Notes: generated by a model not told the origin, from the sequence alone. A DNA stretch of 64,000 bases from Pseudomonadota bacterium (GCA_021325365.1 JAJPHF010000077.1:86780-150779), one strand, 5' to 3'. Shown: positions 53,252-62,464, numbered from the stretch's first letter. Program-made: numbers and translations.

Positions 53252-54586
53252 ATGCGGGCGTTCCTCGACGACCTGGCCCGGCGCGGGGCGCTGGAGCACG
53301 TCAGCGCGGAGCTGTCGCCGCGCTACGAGGTCCCCTACGCGATGGTCTGGTACGACCGCCGCGGCGGCCCGGCGCTGCAATTCGACCGGGTCGCCGGCTA
53401 CGACGTGCCAGTGGTCGCCAACCTGTTCGGCCGGCGCGAGCGCATTGCCTGGGCGCTGGGGCTCGACGGCCCCGCGGCGCTCGTGGAAGCGACCGCCTCG
53501 CTGCTAAGCCAGCCCCGGCCACCCGTCGCCGCGACCGGCTCGGCGCCCGTGCAGGAGGTCGTCCACGACCACGAGCCCGACCTGCCCGGCACGCTGCCCG
53601 TCCTCACCCACCACGCCGACGACGCCTACCCCTACCTGACCTCGGCTGTCGCCATCGGCCGCGACCCGGATGGCGGCCCGCGCGGCGTCGGCATCCACCG
53701 CGTGGCCGTGAAGGGCCCGCGCGAGATCGGCATCTACCTGAACAACCCGCCGCTCGGCGCGTTCGCGGCCCGGGCGCGCGAGCGGCACGAGCCGCTCGAG
53801 GTCGCCCTGGTGCTCGGCGCCCACCCCGCCGTCACGCTCGCCTCGGTGGTCCCCGTGGGCCCCGGCGAGGACAAGCTGGCGCTCGCCGGCGCCCTCAGCG
53901 GCCAGGCGGTCCCGCTCGCGCGCTGCCGCACGCTGGACGTGGCGGTCCCGGCCGACGCCGAGATCGTCGTCGAGTGCCTGGTGTACCCCGATCGCCGCGA
54001 GCCGGAGGGACCGTTCGGCGAGACGAGCGGCTACTACTGCACGTTCGAGAGCCCGGTGGGTGAGGTGCGCGCCATCACCCACCGCGCCCGGCCGCTGTAC
54101 CATGCCTTCGCCCCGTTCAGCCGCGAGGTATCCGAGCTGTCGAGCTTCAGCCAGGAGCTGCGCCACCTGCCCGCCCTGCGCGCCGAGTTTCCGGGCGTGC
54201 GCCGCTTGCGCTACAAGCACCTGGGCGGCGTGGCAGTGGTACAGCTCGCCAAGGAGCGCGAGGACGACGGGCTCGCGGTGCTGCGGCGCGTGCTGGAGCT
54301 GGGCCGCGGGCTGAAGCTGGCGATCGCCGTGGACGAGGACGTGGACCCGGAGGACGACTGGCTGGTGGAGTGGGCCGTCGCCACAAGGGCGCAGCCGGAT
54401 CGGGGCCTGGTCGTACTGGAAGACCAGCCGCTCTGGTCCATCGACGTGGTGAGCCAGGCCGTCGGCCGCCGCTCGAAGCTCGGCATCGACGCGACGCTGC
54501 CGCTGGCCGGGCGCGAGCGCTTCCGGGCGCTCACCGTGCCCGAGAGCGCGCGGCGCCGCGTCGAGGCGCTGCTCGGCGGCCGCTAG
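53252..54586 (+). CDS. UbiD-family decarboxylase
   Basis: 444 residues from the ATG at 53252, preceded by AGGAGG; an upstream GTG at 53177 would add 25 unlikely residues. UbiD blocks are evident: 'EVVHDHEPDLPGTLPVLTHH', 'AYPYLTSAVAIGRDPDG', the catalytic Glu/Arg loop 'PDRREPEGPFGETSGYY', and 'DVDPEDDWLVEWAVATRAQP'. UbiD enzymes use prenylated FMN to decarboxylate aromatic or alpha,beta-unsaturated acids. A UbiX gene, which makes that cofactor, is not in the window. It lies between the small membrane protein and the nitrile hydratase genes, so decarboxylation of an acid product of nitrile breakdown is possible. Confidence 0.93.
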   Translation: MRAFLDDLARRGALEHVSAELSPRYEVPYAMVWYDRRGGPALQFDRVAGYDVPVVANLFGRRERIAWALGLDGPAALVEATASLLSQPRPPVAATGSAPVQEVVHDHEPDLPGTLPVLTHHADDAYPYLTSAVAIGRDPDGGPRGVGIHRVAVKGPREIGIYLNNPPLGAFAARARERHEPLEVALVLGAHPAVTLASVVPVGPGEDKLALAGALSGQAVPLARCRTLDVAVPADAEIVVECLVYPDRREPEGPFGETSGYYCTFESPVGEVRAITHRARPLYHAFAPFSREVSELSSFSQELRHLPALRAEFPGVRRLRYKHLGGVAVVQLAKEREDDGLAVLRRVLELGRGLKLAIAVDEDVDPEDDWLVEWAVATRAQPDRGLVVLEDQPLWSIDVVSQAVGRRSKLGIDATLPLAGRERFRALTVPESARRRVEALLGGR

Positions 54587-54659
54587 CAAGCAGACTTGTA
54601 CCCGGGGGAGCGCACGCGAGCGCCTGTCGCCCCGTGGTCAGGCAGCAGCGAGGTGGCAG

Positions 54660-55331
54660 ATGGACGGCGTTCACGACCTGGGCGGCATGCACGGCTTCGG
54701 CCCGGTGGTGCGCGAGGAGAACGAGCCGGTGTTCCACGCGCCGTGGGAGGGCACGGTCTACGCGATCAACCGCACGGCGATGGGCATCGGGCTGTACAAC
54801 ATCGACGAGATGCGCCACGGCATCGAGCGGCTGCCGCCGGCCGAGTACCTGCGCTCGACGTACTACGAGCGCTGGCTGGCCACCATCGAGCGCAACCTGA
54901 TCGAGAAGGGCGTGCTCAGCGCCGCCGAGATCGACGCGCGCCTCGCGTACCTGCGCGAGCATCCCGACGCCGAGCCGCCGCGCCGCGCGGACCCGGCGCT
55001 GCTGGAGCGGGTGCTGCGCGGCGCGCGGGCGGCGTTCCAGCGCCCGCCAACCGGCGAGCCGCGCTTCCACGTGGGCGACGCGGTGGTGACGCGGAACATC
55101 CACCCGAAGGGCCACACGCGGCTGCCCCGCTACGCGCGCGACAAGCACGGCACGATCAGCCACTACCACGGCTACTACGTCTTCCCGGACACGCAGGCGC
55201 ACGGTCAGGGCGAACAGCCGCAGCCGGTGTACAGCGTGGCCTTCGACGCGCGCGAGCTGTGGGACGGCGCGGCCGAGCCACGGGCACGTGTGTACCTCGA
55301 CCTGTGGGAGAGCTACCTGGAGCCGGCGTAG
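54660..55331 (+). CDS. nthB: nitrile hydratase beta subunit
   Basis: 223 residues with family signatures '[16 protein letters not shown]' at the N-terminus, '[20 protein letters not shown]' in the helical part, and C-terminal '[20 protein letters not shown]' with '[20 protein letters not shown]'. Nitrile hydratase converts nitriles to amides with a non-corrin cobalt or iron centre held by the alpha subunit. The order beta-alpha-activator here is the usual one for cobalt-type operons. The alpha gene follows after 25 bp. Confidence 0.95.
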   Translation: MDGVHDLGGMHGFGPVVREENEPVFHAPWEGTVYAINRTAMGIGLYNIDEMRHGIERLPPAEYLRSTYYERWLATIERNLIEKGVLSAAEIDARLAYLREHPDAEPPRRADPALLERVLRGARAAFQRPPTGEPRFHVGDAVVTRNIHPKGHTRLPRYARDKHGTISHYHGYYVFPDTQAHGQGEQPQPVYSVAFDARELWDGAAEPRARVYLDLWESYLEPA

Positions 55332-55356
55332 CGAGGCGCCCGAAGGAGAACGAGCG

Positions 55357-55992
55357 ATGAGCGAGAGTCACGCCAATGGAGCGGCGCACGCGCACGAGCA
55401 CGAGCGCGAGAGCCAGGCGGCCCTGCGCACGAAGGCCGTCGAATCGCTGCTGATCGAGAAGGGGCTGCTGACGACCGACGTGGTGGACCAGGTGGTCAGC
55501 CGCTACGAGCACGACATCGGGCCGCTCAACGGCGCGAAGGTCGTCGCGCGCGCCTGGGTGGACCCCGCCTACAAGGAGCGCCTGCTGGCGGACGGGACGG
55601 CGGCGGCCGACGAGCTAGGTTTTGGCGGCAACCACCTGAAGGTCGTGGAGAACACACCAACCGTCCACAACCTCGTCGTCTGCACGCTCTGCTCGTGCTA
55701 CCCGTGGGCGGTGCTGGGCCTGCCCCCGACCTGGTACAAGTCGTTCGAGTACCGCGCCCGCGCCGTCAGCGAGCCCCGGGCGCTCCTCCGCGAGTTCGGC
55801 CTGGCGCTGGACGAGTCGGTCGAGGTGCGCGTCTGGGACAGCAGCTCGGAGGTGCGCTACATGGTCCTGCCCGAGCGCCCGGCCGGCACGGAGCACCTGT
55901 CCGAGGCCGAGCTGGCGGCGCTCGTCACCCGCGACGCCATGATCGGCGTGGCGAAGGTGCAGGCGCCGGTCGGCGCCGAGGCGCGGGCGTAG
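55357..55992 (+). CDS. nthA: nitrile hydratase alpha subunit, cobalt type
   Basis: 211 residues. The metal-binding motif reads V-C-T-L-C-S-C (C109, C112, S113, C114); Thr at the second position marks cobalt-type enzymes, whereas iron-type have Ser. Two of the Cys are expected to be oxidised to sulfinate/sulfenate. A His-rich N-terminal tail ([14 protein letters not shown]) precedes the family core '[20 protein letters not shown]'. GAAGGAG precedes the ATG. The amide product could feed the AtzE-like amidase elsewhere in the window. Confidence 0.96.
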   Translation: MSESHANGAAHAHEHERESQAALRTKAVESLLIEKGLLTTDVVDQVVSRYEHDIGPLNGAKVVARAWVDPAYKERLLADGTAAADELGFGGNHLKVVENTPTVHNLVVCTLCSCYPWAVLGLPPTWYKSFEYRARAVSEPRALLREFGLALDESVEVRVWDSSSEVRYMVLPERPAGTEHLSEAELAALVTRDAMIGVAKVQAPVGAEARA

Positions 55993-55994
55993 GA

Positions 55995-56342
55995 ATGGCT
56001 GGCGAGTCTTCGCCCGAGCGGGCGGCGGCCGCGCTGACCGGCCCGGCGGCGCTGCCCCGCCAGAATGGCGAGCTGGTGTTCGCCGCGCCCTGGGAGGGCC
56101 GGGTGTTCGGCATGGCGGTGGCGCTGCACGACCAGGCGGCCTACCCCTGGGACGCCTTCCGCGACAGCCTGATCGCCGAGATCGCGCGCGCCGAGGCGGC
56201 GGGCGAGGGGTCGGGCTACTACGAGCGCTGGCTCGCGGCGTTCGAGCGGCTGCTGGTCGAGCAGGCCCTGCTCGACGCGGCCGCCATCGACGCGCGCACC
56301 GCCGAGATCGCCGCGCGCCCCCCCGAGGCCGACCACCAGTAG
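55995..56342 (+). CDS. nitrile hydratase accessory (activator) protein
   Basis: 115 residues starting 2 bp after the alpha-subunit stop. The sequence 'NGELVFAAPWEGRVFGMAVA', then 'YYERWLAAFERLLVEQALLD', parallels the N-terminal part of the beta subunit ('[16 protein letters not shown]', '[20 protein letters not shown]'), as known for P14K/NhlE-type activators that deliver cobalt and help maturation. Length and position fit that family. Confidence 0.9.
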   Translation: MAGESSPERAAAALTGPAALPRQNGELVFAAPWEGRVFGMAVALHDQAAYPWDAFRDSLIAEIARAEAAGEGSGYYERWLAAFERLLVEQALLDAAAIDARTAEIAARPPEADHQ

Positions 56343-56660
56343 GCTCCGCCGGCAGATCGGGTATCATGCCGAATCCGGAGATAGGGTTCGCCTACTCCCT
56401 CTCCCCCTGGGAGAGGGCCGGGGTGAGGGCGTCCTCCTCGTCCCTCCCCCTCTCCCCCTGGGAGAGGGCCGGGGTGAGGGCGTCCCTCCCCCTCTCCCCC
56501 TGGGAGAGGGTCGGGGTGAGGGCGTCCTCCTCGTCCCTCCCCCTCGCCCCCTGGGAGAGGGTCGGGGTGAGGGCCCGCCCCGCTACGCAAACCGGGGCGG
56601 ATCGGGTATCACGCCACCCGCGGTCTGGCCCGGCCTGCCCGCGGCTCCCGCCGGGTGGGA
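56343..56660. repeat. cluster of four CTCTCCCCCTGGGAGAGGG repeats with GATCGGGTATCA flanks
   Basis: Four tandem copies (56396-56573) of a ~42-bp unit: TCTCCCCCTGGGAGAGGG (a dyad) followed by YCGGGGTGAGGGCG. The motif GATCGGGTATCA appears at 56355-56366 and 56600-56611, and a third time at 58133-58144. The same repeats recur at 58021-58105 and 63705-63848. Units are adjacent with almost no spacer, unlike CRISPR. Confidence 0.9.
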
Positions 56661-56996
56661 CTACGCGCCGGCAACACGCCGCGCCGCCCGCCGCCGCAGC
56701 TGCGCCTCCTCCCAGGCGAACAGCCGTTTGAGCAGCGTGCGCAGCCCCAACGTGACGGCGAAGAGGCCGATGTCCGTCCACGACTGCAGGACGATCGTCT
56801 TCAGCAGCGTGGCCACGACCAGCACGGTGAGCCCGACGATCACGCCGTCGGCCATCACCAGCCGCGCCTCCTCCACGCTCCGCGCGCGCACCAGCGTGAC
56901 AAGCGCCTTGGCGGCATAGCCTGTGATCGCGAGCGCCCCGCCCAGCTGGATGACGACGATCCAGGCCCGAATGCCGAGCCAGTCAGCCAGGGGCAT
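56661..56996 (-). CDS. small membrane protein, DUF1622-like (paralogue 2)
   Basis: 111 residues with hydrophobic segments ('IVVIQLGGALAITGYAAKAL', 'GVIVGLTVLVVATLLKTIVL') and a C-terminal 'GLRTLLKRLFAWEE'. The segment 'SWTDIGLFAVTLGLRTLL' lines up with 'TWNEIGQLAAIIVLRTVL' of the neighbour, so the two are paralogues. Its start overlaps that gene by 14 bp. Function unknown. Confidence 0.75.
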   Translation of the reverse strand: MPLADWLGIRAWIVVIQLGGALAITGYAAKALVTLVRARSVEEARLVMADGVIVGLTVLVVATLLKTIVLQSWTDIGLFAVTLGLRTLLKRLFAWEEAQLRRRAARRVAGA

Positions 56997-57336
56997 TGCG
57001 TTGCCGCTCCACCGCGTTGTCGATCTCTTTCTGCAAGAAGTAGTTCAGGACAGTGCGCAACACGATGATCGCGGCCAGCTGGCCGATCTCGTTCCAGGTC
57101 GGTGCGATGGCCGTGCGCAAGATGTCTGCCGCCAGCTCGAACTCCAGCGCCAGCGCCAGCCAGCGCCCAAGCCGCAGGCGGACGTACTCTGTCGCCTCGG
57201 GCGGCGCCTTCGACGAGAAGAAGAGGGGAATGGCGCGGATTGCCGCCTCGACCGCCGCGAAGCCAATGAGCACGGCCGCGGTGGCCTCGACGATGGCGGC
57301 GAGGTAATTCGTCAATTCCTTGAACAAGTCGAGCAT
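56983..57336 (-). CDS. DUF1622 membrane protein (paralogue 1)
   Basis: 117 residues. 'AATAAVLIGFAAVEAAIRAI' approximates the first helix (chain reads IVEATAAVLIGFAAVEAA), and 'RLRLGRWLALALEFELAADI', 'LRTAIAPTWNEIGQLAAIIV' and 'LRTVLNYFLQKEI' are the DUF1622 signature. Members are multi-pass inner-membrane proteins of unknown function. It is the first of a two-gene set with its paralogue. Confidence 0.85.
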   Translation of the reverse strand: MLDLFKELTNYLAAIVEATAAVLIGFAAVEAAIRAIPLFFSSKAPPEATEYVRLRLGRWLALALEFELAADILRTAIAPTWNEIGQLAAIIVLRTVLNYFLQKEIDNAVERQRNAPG

Positions 57337-57576
57337 GCGCCTGCTGGCCTCCTCTGTAACGGACCGCCTAAGCCATCACGCCCGATGCCACCGGCAGGCG
57401 CCTCCTCCAACCGCTATCTCAGGCGCGGCTTCCCCTCCAGCCCCCGAGCAAGCGCAAGCCGCTGTACGACCTGGCACGCTTGGTGCGGCAACGGCGGTGG
57501 TTGTCGGCATCCCGCCCGGCTCGCATGGCGCGAGCCGGCGGCGACCGGGCGACCACGATTTCATGGAGGGCCAACC

Positions 57577-57882
57577 ATGTCCACACACACGACCTGGAAG
57601 CCGCATCTAGAGCACGGCGAGCTGAGCACGCACGACCGCGAGAAGCTGCCGGACAGCGCCTTCGCGTTCCCCAAGCAGCGCAAGGAGCCGCTGACCGACG
57701 CCTCGCACGTGAAGAACGCCCTAGCCCGCTTCGACCAGGTCGAGGGCGTGTCCGACGCCGACCGCGACCTGGCATTTGCCAACATCAAGAAGGCGGCCCA
57801 GCATTTCGGCATCGACGTAGCCGAAACGAGCTGGCACCAGCTCGGCAAGCACCCGCACACGGCCAACCCGGCGCACAAGTGA
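57577..57882 (+). CDS. small DUF6582-like protein, 101 aa
   Basis: Hydrophilic protein with 'SAFAFPKQRKEPLTDASHVK' then 'NALARFDQVEGVSDADRDLA', matching small DUF6582-type proteins found widely in soil bacteria and sometimes fused to phage-type domains. TGGAGGG precedes the ATG. Function unknown; the helical second half (FANIKKAAQHFGIDV) may bind nucleic acid. Confidence 0.8.
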   Translation: MSTHTTWKPHLEHGELSTHDREKLPDSAFAFPKQRKEPLTDASHVKNALARFDQVEGVSDADRDLAFANIKKAAQHFGIDVAETSWHQLGKHPHTANPAHK

Positions 57883-58208
57883 CCGCGTAGTCCGTCACTT
57901 CGGACGTGGTAGCCTGCCAACGCCGCCGTGAACGGCGGGCCAGACACCCATAACCGGTGGCCCGGCCTTCAGGCCGGCGCCCGGGCCTGACTGTTCATAC
58001 CGAATCTGGCGATGGCCTTCCCTCTCTCCCTCTCCCCCTGGGAGAGGGCCGGGGTGAGGGCGCGTCTTACTCCTCTCCCCCTGGGAGAGGGCGGGGGTGA
58101 GGGCGCGCCCCGGCAGGCGCACCGCCGGGCCGGATCGGGTATCACACGGTATACGGTACAGGACCCCTTTCACGTTCGGCCCATACTGGCTCGGCCCGTG
58201 CGGCGCCC
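57883..58208. repeat. second CTCTCCCCCTGGGAGAGGG repeat cluster
   Basis: 326 gene-free bp. Two repeat units at 58028-58105 and the motif GATCGGGTATCA at 58133-58144. The block CATACCGAATCTGGCGATGG (57997-58016) matches CATGCCGAATCCGGAGATAG (56365-56384) ahead of the first cluster, with a few changes, so the whole assembly is a duplicated composite. Confidence 0.85.
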
Positions 58209-58943
58209 TCACCCCGTCCGGTGCCGCTGCCGGTAATACGCGTACAGCACTAGGGAGCCGGCCACCGCGGCGTTGAGCGAGTCCAGCGCCGGCTCCATCG
58301 GCACGGCGACCAGGAAGTCACAGCACTCCCGCACCAGGCGGCGCAGCCCTTGCTCCTCGCTGCCGACCACCACCGCGGTCGGCCCACACGCGTCGACCGC
58401 GTCGTACGGCTTGGCGGCGTGCGCGTCGAGGCCGACAATCCACACGCCCGCGGCCTTGAGCTGCTCCAGCGCCCGCACCAGGTTCGTCACCCGCGCCACC
58501 CGCAAGTGCTCGACCGCGCCTGCGGAGGCGCGTCGTACTCCCGGCGTGACGCCGACCGCATGGTGCTCCGGCAGCACGACGCCGGTCACGCCGACAGCCG
58601 CCGCGGTACGCAGCAGCGTGCCGAAGTTCTGCGGGTCCTGCAAGCTGTCCAGGACGAGATACAGGGGGGGAGTCGCCGCGCGGGTTGCACGCAGCAGCTC
58701 GGCGAAGTCGCAGTACGGGTAGGGCTCGACCTCCGCCGCCACGCCCTGGTGGTGGTCGGCCAGGCGGTCCAGCGCCGCGCGCTCGACCGTCTGCACGGGG
58801 ACGTGCCGCTCGGCGGCGAGCGCCAGCAGGTCGCGCAGGGGGGCCGTCTCACGGGCGCTGCCGGCCACGAGCACGCGCCGCACGCGGCGCCCGGCGCGCA
58901 GAGCCTCGCGAATCGCCTGCTTGCCGCAGATGATCTCGGCCAC
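58209..58943 (-). CDS. rlmB: 23S rRNA (guanosine-2'-O-)-methyltransferase, SpoU/TrmH family
   Basis: 244 residues with an N-terminal substrate-binding domain ('EIICGKQAIREALRAGRRVR') and the SPOUT methyltransferase domain. The motifs 'LYLVLDSLQDPQNFGTLLRT', 'GVTGVVLPEHHAVGVTPGVR' and 'VVVGSEEQGLRRLVRECCDF' followed by 'VPMEPALDSLNAAVAG' are those of RlmB/TrmH proteins. It methylates a ribose 2'-OH, likely in 23S rRNA. It is downstream of cysS on the minus strand, an order common in Firmicutes and Chloroflexota. TrmH tRNA specificity is an alternative. Confidence 0.93.
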   Translation of the reverse strand: MAEIICGKQAIREALRAGRRVRRVLVAGSARETAPLRDLLALAAERHVPVQTVERAALDRLADHHQGVAAEVEPYPYCDFAELLRATRAATPPLYLVLDSLQDPQNFGTLLRTAAAVGVTGVVLPEHHAVGVTPGVRRASAGAVEHLRVARVTNLVRALEQLKAAGVWIVGLDAHAAKPYDAVDACGPTAVVVGSEEQGLRRLVRECCDFLVAVPMEPALDSLNAAVAGSLVLYAYYRQRHRTG

Positions 58944-59019
58944 GCGCTCGCGCTCCTTGAGCGGCGACGTACCGTCCGTCTACCGCCGGCGAACCCTGTC
59001 CTCGTTTCGCCGAGTCGCC

Positions 59020-60471
59020 CTACTCGAAGCGCCAGGTGCTCCCGCCCGGTTGGTCCTCGACCACCACGCCCCGCTCGCGCAGGCCATCCCGGATGCGATC
59101 GGCCAGCGCCCACTGCTTCGCCGCTCGCAGCTCCTGGCGCACGGCTAGCAGCAGCTCGACGAACGGCTCGGCACCCGCCGGCGCGGCGGTGCGCGGCGCG
59201 AGGTCGAGCCCCAGCACGCCCGCTAGCTCGCGCAGCGTGGCCTGGCCCGCGGCAACCGCCGCCGCGGCAGCAGGGTCGTGCCGCCGGCTGTTCACGTCCT
59301 TTGCCAGGTCGAAGAGCGCCGCCAGCGCGGCCGACGTGTTGAAGTCGTCGTCCATCGCCGCCTCGAAGCGCAGCCGCGCCTGAGCGGCGAACTCCTCGCC
59401 CTCGCGGCCCCCCAGTCCCGGGGCGCCACCCGCGTCCGGCCCGCCCTCCCTTTGGGCAGCCGCGGGTGACGCGCTCTCCATCGCGCCGCGCAGCCGCGCG
59501 AGGCCCTGGGCGGCCGCGGCCAGCGCGTCTTCGCGGAAGGTGAGGGGCGCGCGGTAGTGCGTTTGCAGCAGGTACAGGCGCAGCGCCATCGGGTCGTAGG
59601 CTTGCAGCACGTCGTGTACGGTGCGGAAGTTCAGCAGCGAGTGCGACATCTTCTCGCCGCCGGCCGTCTCGACCAGGCCCGCGTGCGCCCAGTAGCGCAC
59701 GAAGATCTTGCCGAGCAGTGCCTCGCTCTGCGCCCGCTCGTTCTCGTGGTGGGGGAAGATCAGGTCGCGCCCGCCGCCGTGGATGTCGATCGAGTCGCCG
59801 AGCGTCGCGCGCACCATGGCCGAGCACTCGATGTGCCAGCCGGGGCGGCCGGGGCCCCAGGGGCTGTCCCAGGCCGGCTCGCCGGGCTTGGCGCTCTTCC
59901 ACAGCGCGAAGTCGCGCGGGTCGCGCTTGCCCGGCTCTAGGTCCTTGCGCGCGCCCACCGCTTGCTCGTCGAGCGTCGCCTCGCGGCCCGCCAGCTCGCC
60001 GTAGCTCGGGAAGGTTTCCACCGCGAACCACACGTCGCGCCCGCCGGTCGAGCCCGGCTCGCTCTCGCCGACGTAGGCGTGGCCCCTCTCGACCAGGCCC
60101 TGCACGAACGCGATGATCTGCGGCATCACGCCCGTCACCGTCGGGTACTCGTGCGCGCGCAGCACGTTCAGTGCGTCCATCGCCTCGAAGTAGGAGCGGC
60201 TGTACTCGTCGGCGACCTCCTGGGGCGACCGCTTCTCCTCCTGCGCCCGCGCGATGATCTTGTCGTCGATGTCGGTGAAGTTCTGAACGTGACGCACGGC
60301 GTAGCCGCGGTACTCCAGGTAGCGGCGTAGCACGTCGGCGGCCACGAAGATGCGCGCGTGGCCCACGTGCGGGTGAAACTTCGGCGTCATGCCGCAGACG
60401 TACATGCGCACGACGTCGCCGCCAGGCACGAACTCCTCGCGCTCGCCCGTGAGCGTGTTCGTAATTCTCAC
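59020..60471 (-). CDS. cysS: cysteinyl-tRNA synthetase
   Basis: 483 residues. The GTG at 60471 overlaps the cysE stop (GTGA). HIGH-type motif HVGH in '[15 protein letters not shown]', the Cys zinc ligand in 'MYVCGMT', '[15 protein letters not shown]', '[20 protein letters not shown]', and the KMSKS-type motif 'KMSHS' in '[12 protein letters not shown]'. Charges tRNA(Cys) with cysteine. A low-complexity stretch near '[20 protein letters not shown]' is an insertion relative to most bacterial enzymes. In an operon with cysE, linking cysteine supply to its use. Confidence 0.95.
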   Translation of the reverse strand: MRITNTLTGEREEFVPGGDVVRMYVCGMTPKFHPHVGHARIFVAADVLRRYLEYRGYAVRHVQNFTDIDDKIIARAQEEKRSPQEVADEYSRSYFEAMDALNVLRAHEYPTVTGVMPQIIAFVQGLVERGHAYVGESEPGSTGGRDVWFAVETFPSYGELAGREATLDEQAVGARKDLEPGKRDPRDFALWKSAKPGEPAWDSPWGPGRPGWHIECSAMVRATLGDSIDIHGGGRDLIFPHHENERAQSEALLGKIFVRYWAHAGLVETAGGEKMSHSLLNFRTVHDVLQAYDPMALRLYLLQTHYRAPLTFREDALAAAAQGLARLRGAMESASPAAAQREGGPDAGGAPGLGGREGEEFAAQARLRFEAAMDDDFNTSAALAALFDLAKDVNSRRHDPAAAAAVAAGQATLRELAGVLGLDLAPRTAAPAGAEPFVELLLAVRQELRAAKQWALADRIRDGLRERGVVVEDQPGGSTWRFE

Positions 60472-61205
60472 CACGGCGCCGCGTCCCGCGCCGACGTCTC
60501 CGCGTCGTCCGTGACCCGCTCGACCCACGCCAGGCGCGTCTCCAGCTCGATGACCTTCTGCTGGAGGTAATGCAGCATCTCCGCCTCGGGATCGGGCAGC
60601 ACCTCGACGCGGCGCCGCTCCTGGGTCGCCGGGTCGTGCGTCGCCACGACGCGACCCGGCACGCCCACGACCGTCGAGTGGGCGGGCACCGAGTTGAGGA
60701 CCACCGACCCGGCACCGATCTTCACGTTGTCGCCAATCTCGATGGCACCCAGCACTTTGGCGCCCACGCTGACCACCACGTTGTCGCCGATCGTGGGGTG
60801 GCGCTTGCCTGTCTCCTTGCCGGTGCCCCCGAGCGTGACCCCCTGGTAGAGCGTGACGTTGCGGCCGATCTGCGTGGTCTCGCCGATGACGACGCCCATC
60901 CCGTGGTCGATGAAGAAGCCCGGGCCGATCGCGGCGGCCGGATGGATCTCGATGCCGGTCAGGAAGCGGTTGAAGTGCGAGATCCAGCGCGGCAGTACCG
61001 GGACGCGCAGGTGGTGCAGCGCGTGCGCGATGCGGTGCAGCATGATCGCATGCACCCCGGGATAGGCAAGCAGCACCTCGGCCCAGTTGCGCGCCGCCGG
61101 ATCGCGCTCGAAGACGGCGCGCAGGTCGGCGCTTAGCGCGCTCCAGAACGCCAGCGCCGGGTGCGGCGGGCTGGGGGCGGTAGGCTCGATCGGCTCGTCA
61201 GTCAT
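60468..61205 (-). CDS. cysE: serine O-acetyltransferase
   Basis: 245 residues. N-terminal helical domain ('[20 protein letters not shown]', '[20 protein letters not shown]') and a left-handed beta-helix of hexapeptide repeats: '[20 protein letters not shown]', '[20 protein letters not shown]', '[17 protein letters not shown]'. Active-site His/Asp are in the '[10 protein letters not shown]' region. Makes O-acetylserine from serine and acetyl-CoA for cysteine synthesis. The C-terminal tail is longer than usual. Cys feedback inhibition is expected from the family. Confidence 0.95.
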   Translation of the reverse strand: MTDEPIEPTAPSPPHPALAFWSALSADLRAVFERDPAARNWAEVLLAYPGVHAIMLHRIAHALHHLRVPVLPRWISHFNRFLTGIEIHPAAAIGPGFFIDHGMGVVIGETTQIGRNVTLYQGVTLGGTGKETGKRHPTIGDNVVVSVGAKVLGAIEIGDNVKIGAGSVVLNSVPAHSTVVGVPGRVVATHDPATQERRRVEVLPDPEAEMLHYLQQKVIELETRLAWVERVTDDAETSARDAAPW

Positions 61206-61211
61206 CGCACT

Positions 61212-61688
61212 TCAATCGCGCTCGATGAGCGCCGTCGCGAGCGCGGCCACACCGTCAGCACGTCCGAGCGCGCCGAGGCGCTCGGGCGCCGTGGCCTTCA
61301 CGTTCACCCGCTCCGGTGGCACGCCGAGCGCCCCCGCCAGGTTCGCGCGCATGGCCTCGCGGTGCGGCGCGATGCGCGGCTCTTGCGCCACCACCACGGT
61401 GTCCACGTTCACGACGCGCCATCCTTGCTCGCGCAGCCGCCCGGCCACCTGCTCCAGCAGCCCCAGGCTGCGCACGCCGCGTGGCGTCTCGTCGCCGGGC
61501 GGGAACCATTCGCCCACGTCGCCCAGCCCCGCCGCGCCGAGCAGGGCGTCGATGACCGCATGGCACAGCGCGTCGCCGTCCGAATGGCCGGCGAGGCCGC
61601 GGGGATACGCGACCTCCACGCCGCCCAGCACCAGCGGCCGCTCGGCCGCATAAGGATGCAGGTCGTAACCCAGCCCGGTTCTCAGCAC
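61212..61688 (-). CDS. ispF: 2-C-methyl-D-erythritol 2,4-cyclodiphosphate synthase
   Basis: 158 residues; 'GLGYDLHPYAAERPLVLGGV' carries the metal ligands Asp9/His11, and 'LAGHSDGDALCHAVIDALLG' the third His with 'GDVGEWFPP'. It cyclises CDP-methylerythritol 2-phosphate in the MEP isoprenoid pathway. The GTG at 61688 overlaps the ispD stop expected after frame correction (TGA at 61682-61684), an unusually tight coupling. cysE follows 6 bp later. Confidence 0.95.
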   Translation of the reverse strand: MLRTGLGYDLHPYAAERPLVLGGVEVAYPRGLAGHSDGDALCHAVIDALLGAAGLGDVGEWFPPGDETPRGVRSLGLLEQVAGRLREQGWRVVNVDTVVVAQEPRIAPHREAMRANLAGALGVPPERVNVKATAPERLGALGRADGVAALATALIERD

Positions 61689-61757
61689 GCTGCGCTTCGC
61701 AGCCGCCAGGCGGCCAGTGCCAGGTCGCCCGGCGTCGTGATCTTCACGTTATTATAG
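61682..61757 (-). other. ispD: displaced C-terminal segment of ispD
   Basis: Reading 'YNNVKITTPGDLALAAWRLR' in a frame shifted relative to the upstream ispD. It ends in TGA overlapping the ispF GTG. It completes the family's usual C-terminal beta-strand and helix. Confidence 0.8.
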
Positions 61758-62385
61758 GCGCCTCGGTCACCGCTACCCGCACGCCCAGCCGCTCGACGAG
61801 GGCGGCGTCGTCGGTGGCCTCGTCCGCCGCTTGGCGGTGCGCCTGGGCGAGCAACGCTCCTCGAAACACCTGGGGCGTCTGCACGGCCCACAGCTCCGCG
61901 CGCGGCAACGTCTCCACTACCAGCCCGTCGCGCACCCGCTTCACCGTGTCCGCGATGGGCACGGCGGGCACCGCCGCCCCCGTCGCCTGCGCCGCGGCCA
62001 GCGTGCGCGCCAGCAGCTCACGGGTTGCGAACGGCCGCGCGGCATCGTGGACGGCCACCCACTCGCAGGGCCCGAGCGCGAGCAGCCCATTGCGCACGGA
62101 GTCCTGGCGCCGCGCGCCGCCCGGCACGGCCACGCACGGGATCGGCGCCGTCCGCGCCAGCGCGCGCCCATCGGCCAGGCGCCCCGGCGCCACGACCAGC
62201 GCGACTTGCTCGACCGGCGGTCCCGCGAGCGCCGCCAGCGACCGCGCCACGAGCGGCTGGCCCTCCAGCGGCTCCCACACCTTGTCGCCGCCGAAGCGCT
62301 CGCCGCGCCCGGCCGCCACGACGATCAGGCCGAGCGAGTGCCGCTCGGGCGTCGCTCGCTGCCCCTCGTCCAGGGGAAGGCTCAT
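61744..62385 (-). CDS. ispD: 2-C-methyl-D-erythritol 4-phosphate cytidylyltransferase, frameshifted near the C-terminus
   Basis: 213 residues as read, from ATG at 62385. 'GLIVVAAGRGERFGGDKVWE' is the nucleotide-binding loop, 'VPGGARRQDSVRNGLLAL' and 'WVAVHDAARPF' are the family blocks, as are 'PIADTVKRV' and 'WAVQTPQVFRGALLAQAHRQ'. After 'VAVTEAP' the frame ends IIT-stop, but the expected IspD ending continues in another frame as 'YNNVKITTPGDLALAAWRL' to a stop at 61682. Adding one base near 61758 restores it. The enzyme couples CTP to methylerythritol phosphate. A sequencing error is the simplest explanation. Confidence 0.88.
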   Translation of the reverse strand: MSLPLDEGQRATPERHSLGLIVVAAGRGERFGGDKVWEPLEGQPLVARSLAALAGPPVEQVALVVAPGRLADGRALARTAPIPCVAVPGGARRQDSVRNGLLALGPCEWVAVHDAARPFATRELLARTLAAAQATGAAVPAVPIADTVKRVRDGLVVETLPRAELWAVQTPQVFRGALLAQAHRQAADEATDDAALVERLGVRVAVTEAPIIT

Positions 62386-62464
62386 CCGTGCCGCCCGTCG
62401 CCGCAAGCGCGGGCCAGTCGTCGCCCAGCGGCCCTACTCCGCACGCAGCGCTTTCCACTCAGCA

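Noticed and set aside
56396..56573. possible CRISPR array
   Set aside because: Units are contiguous, palindromic and lack unique spacers; no cas gene is nearby.
58586..60715. 709-residue open frame across rlmB and cysS
   Set aside because: Runs of Arg/Ala/Gly in a different frame from two clearly homologous genes; a GC-bias artefact.
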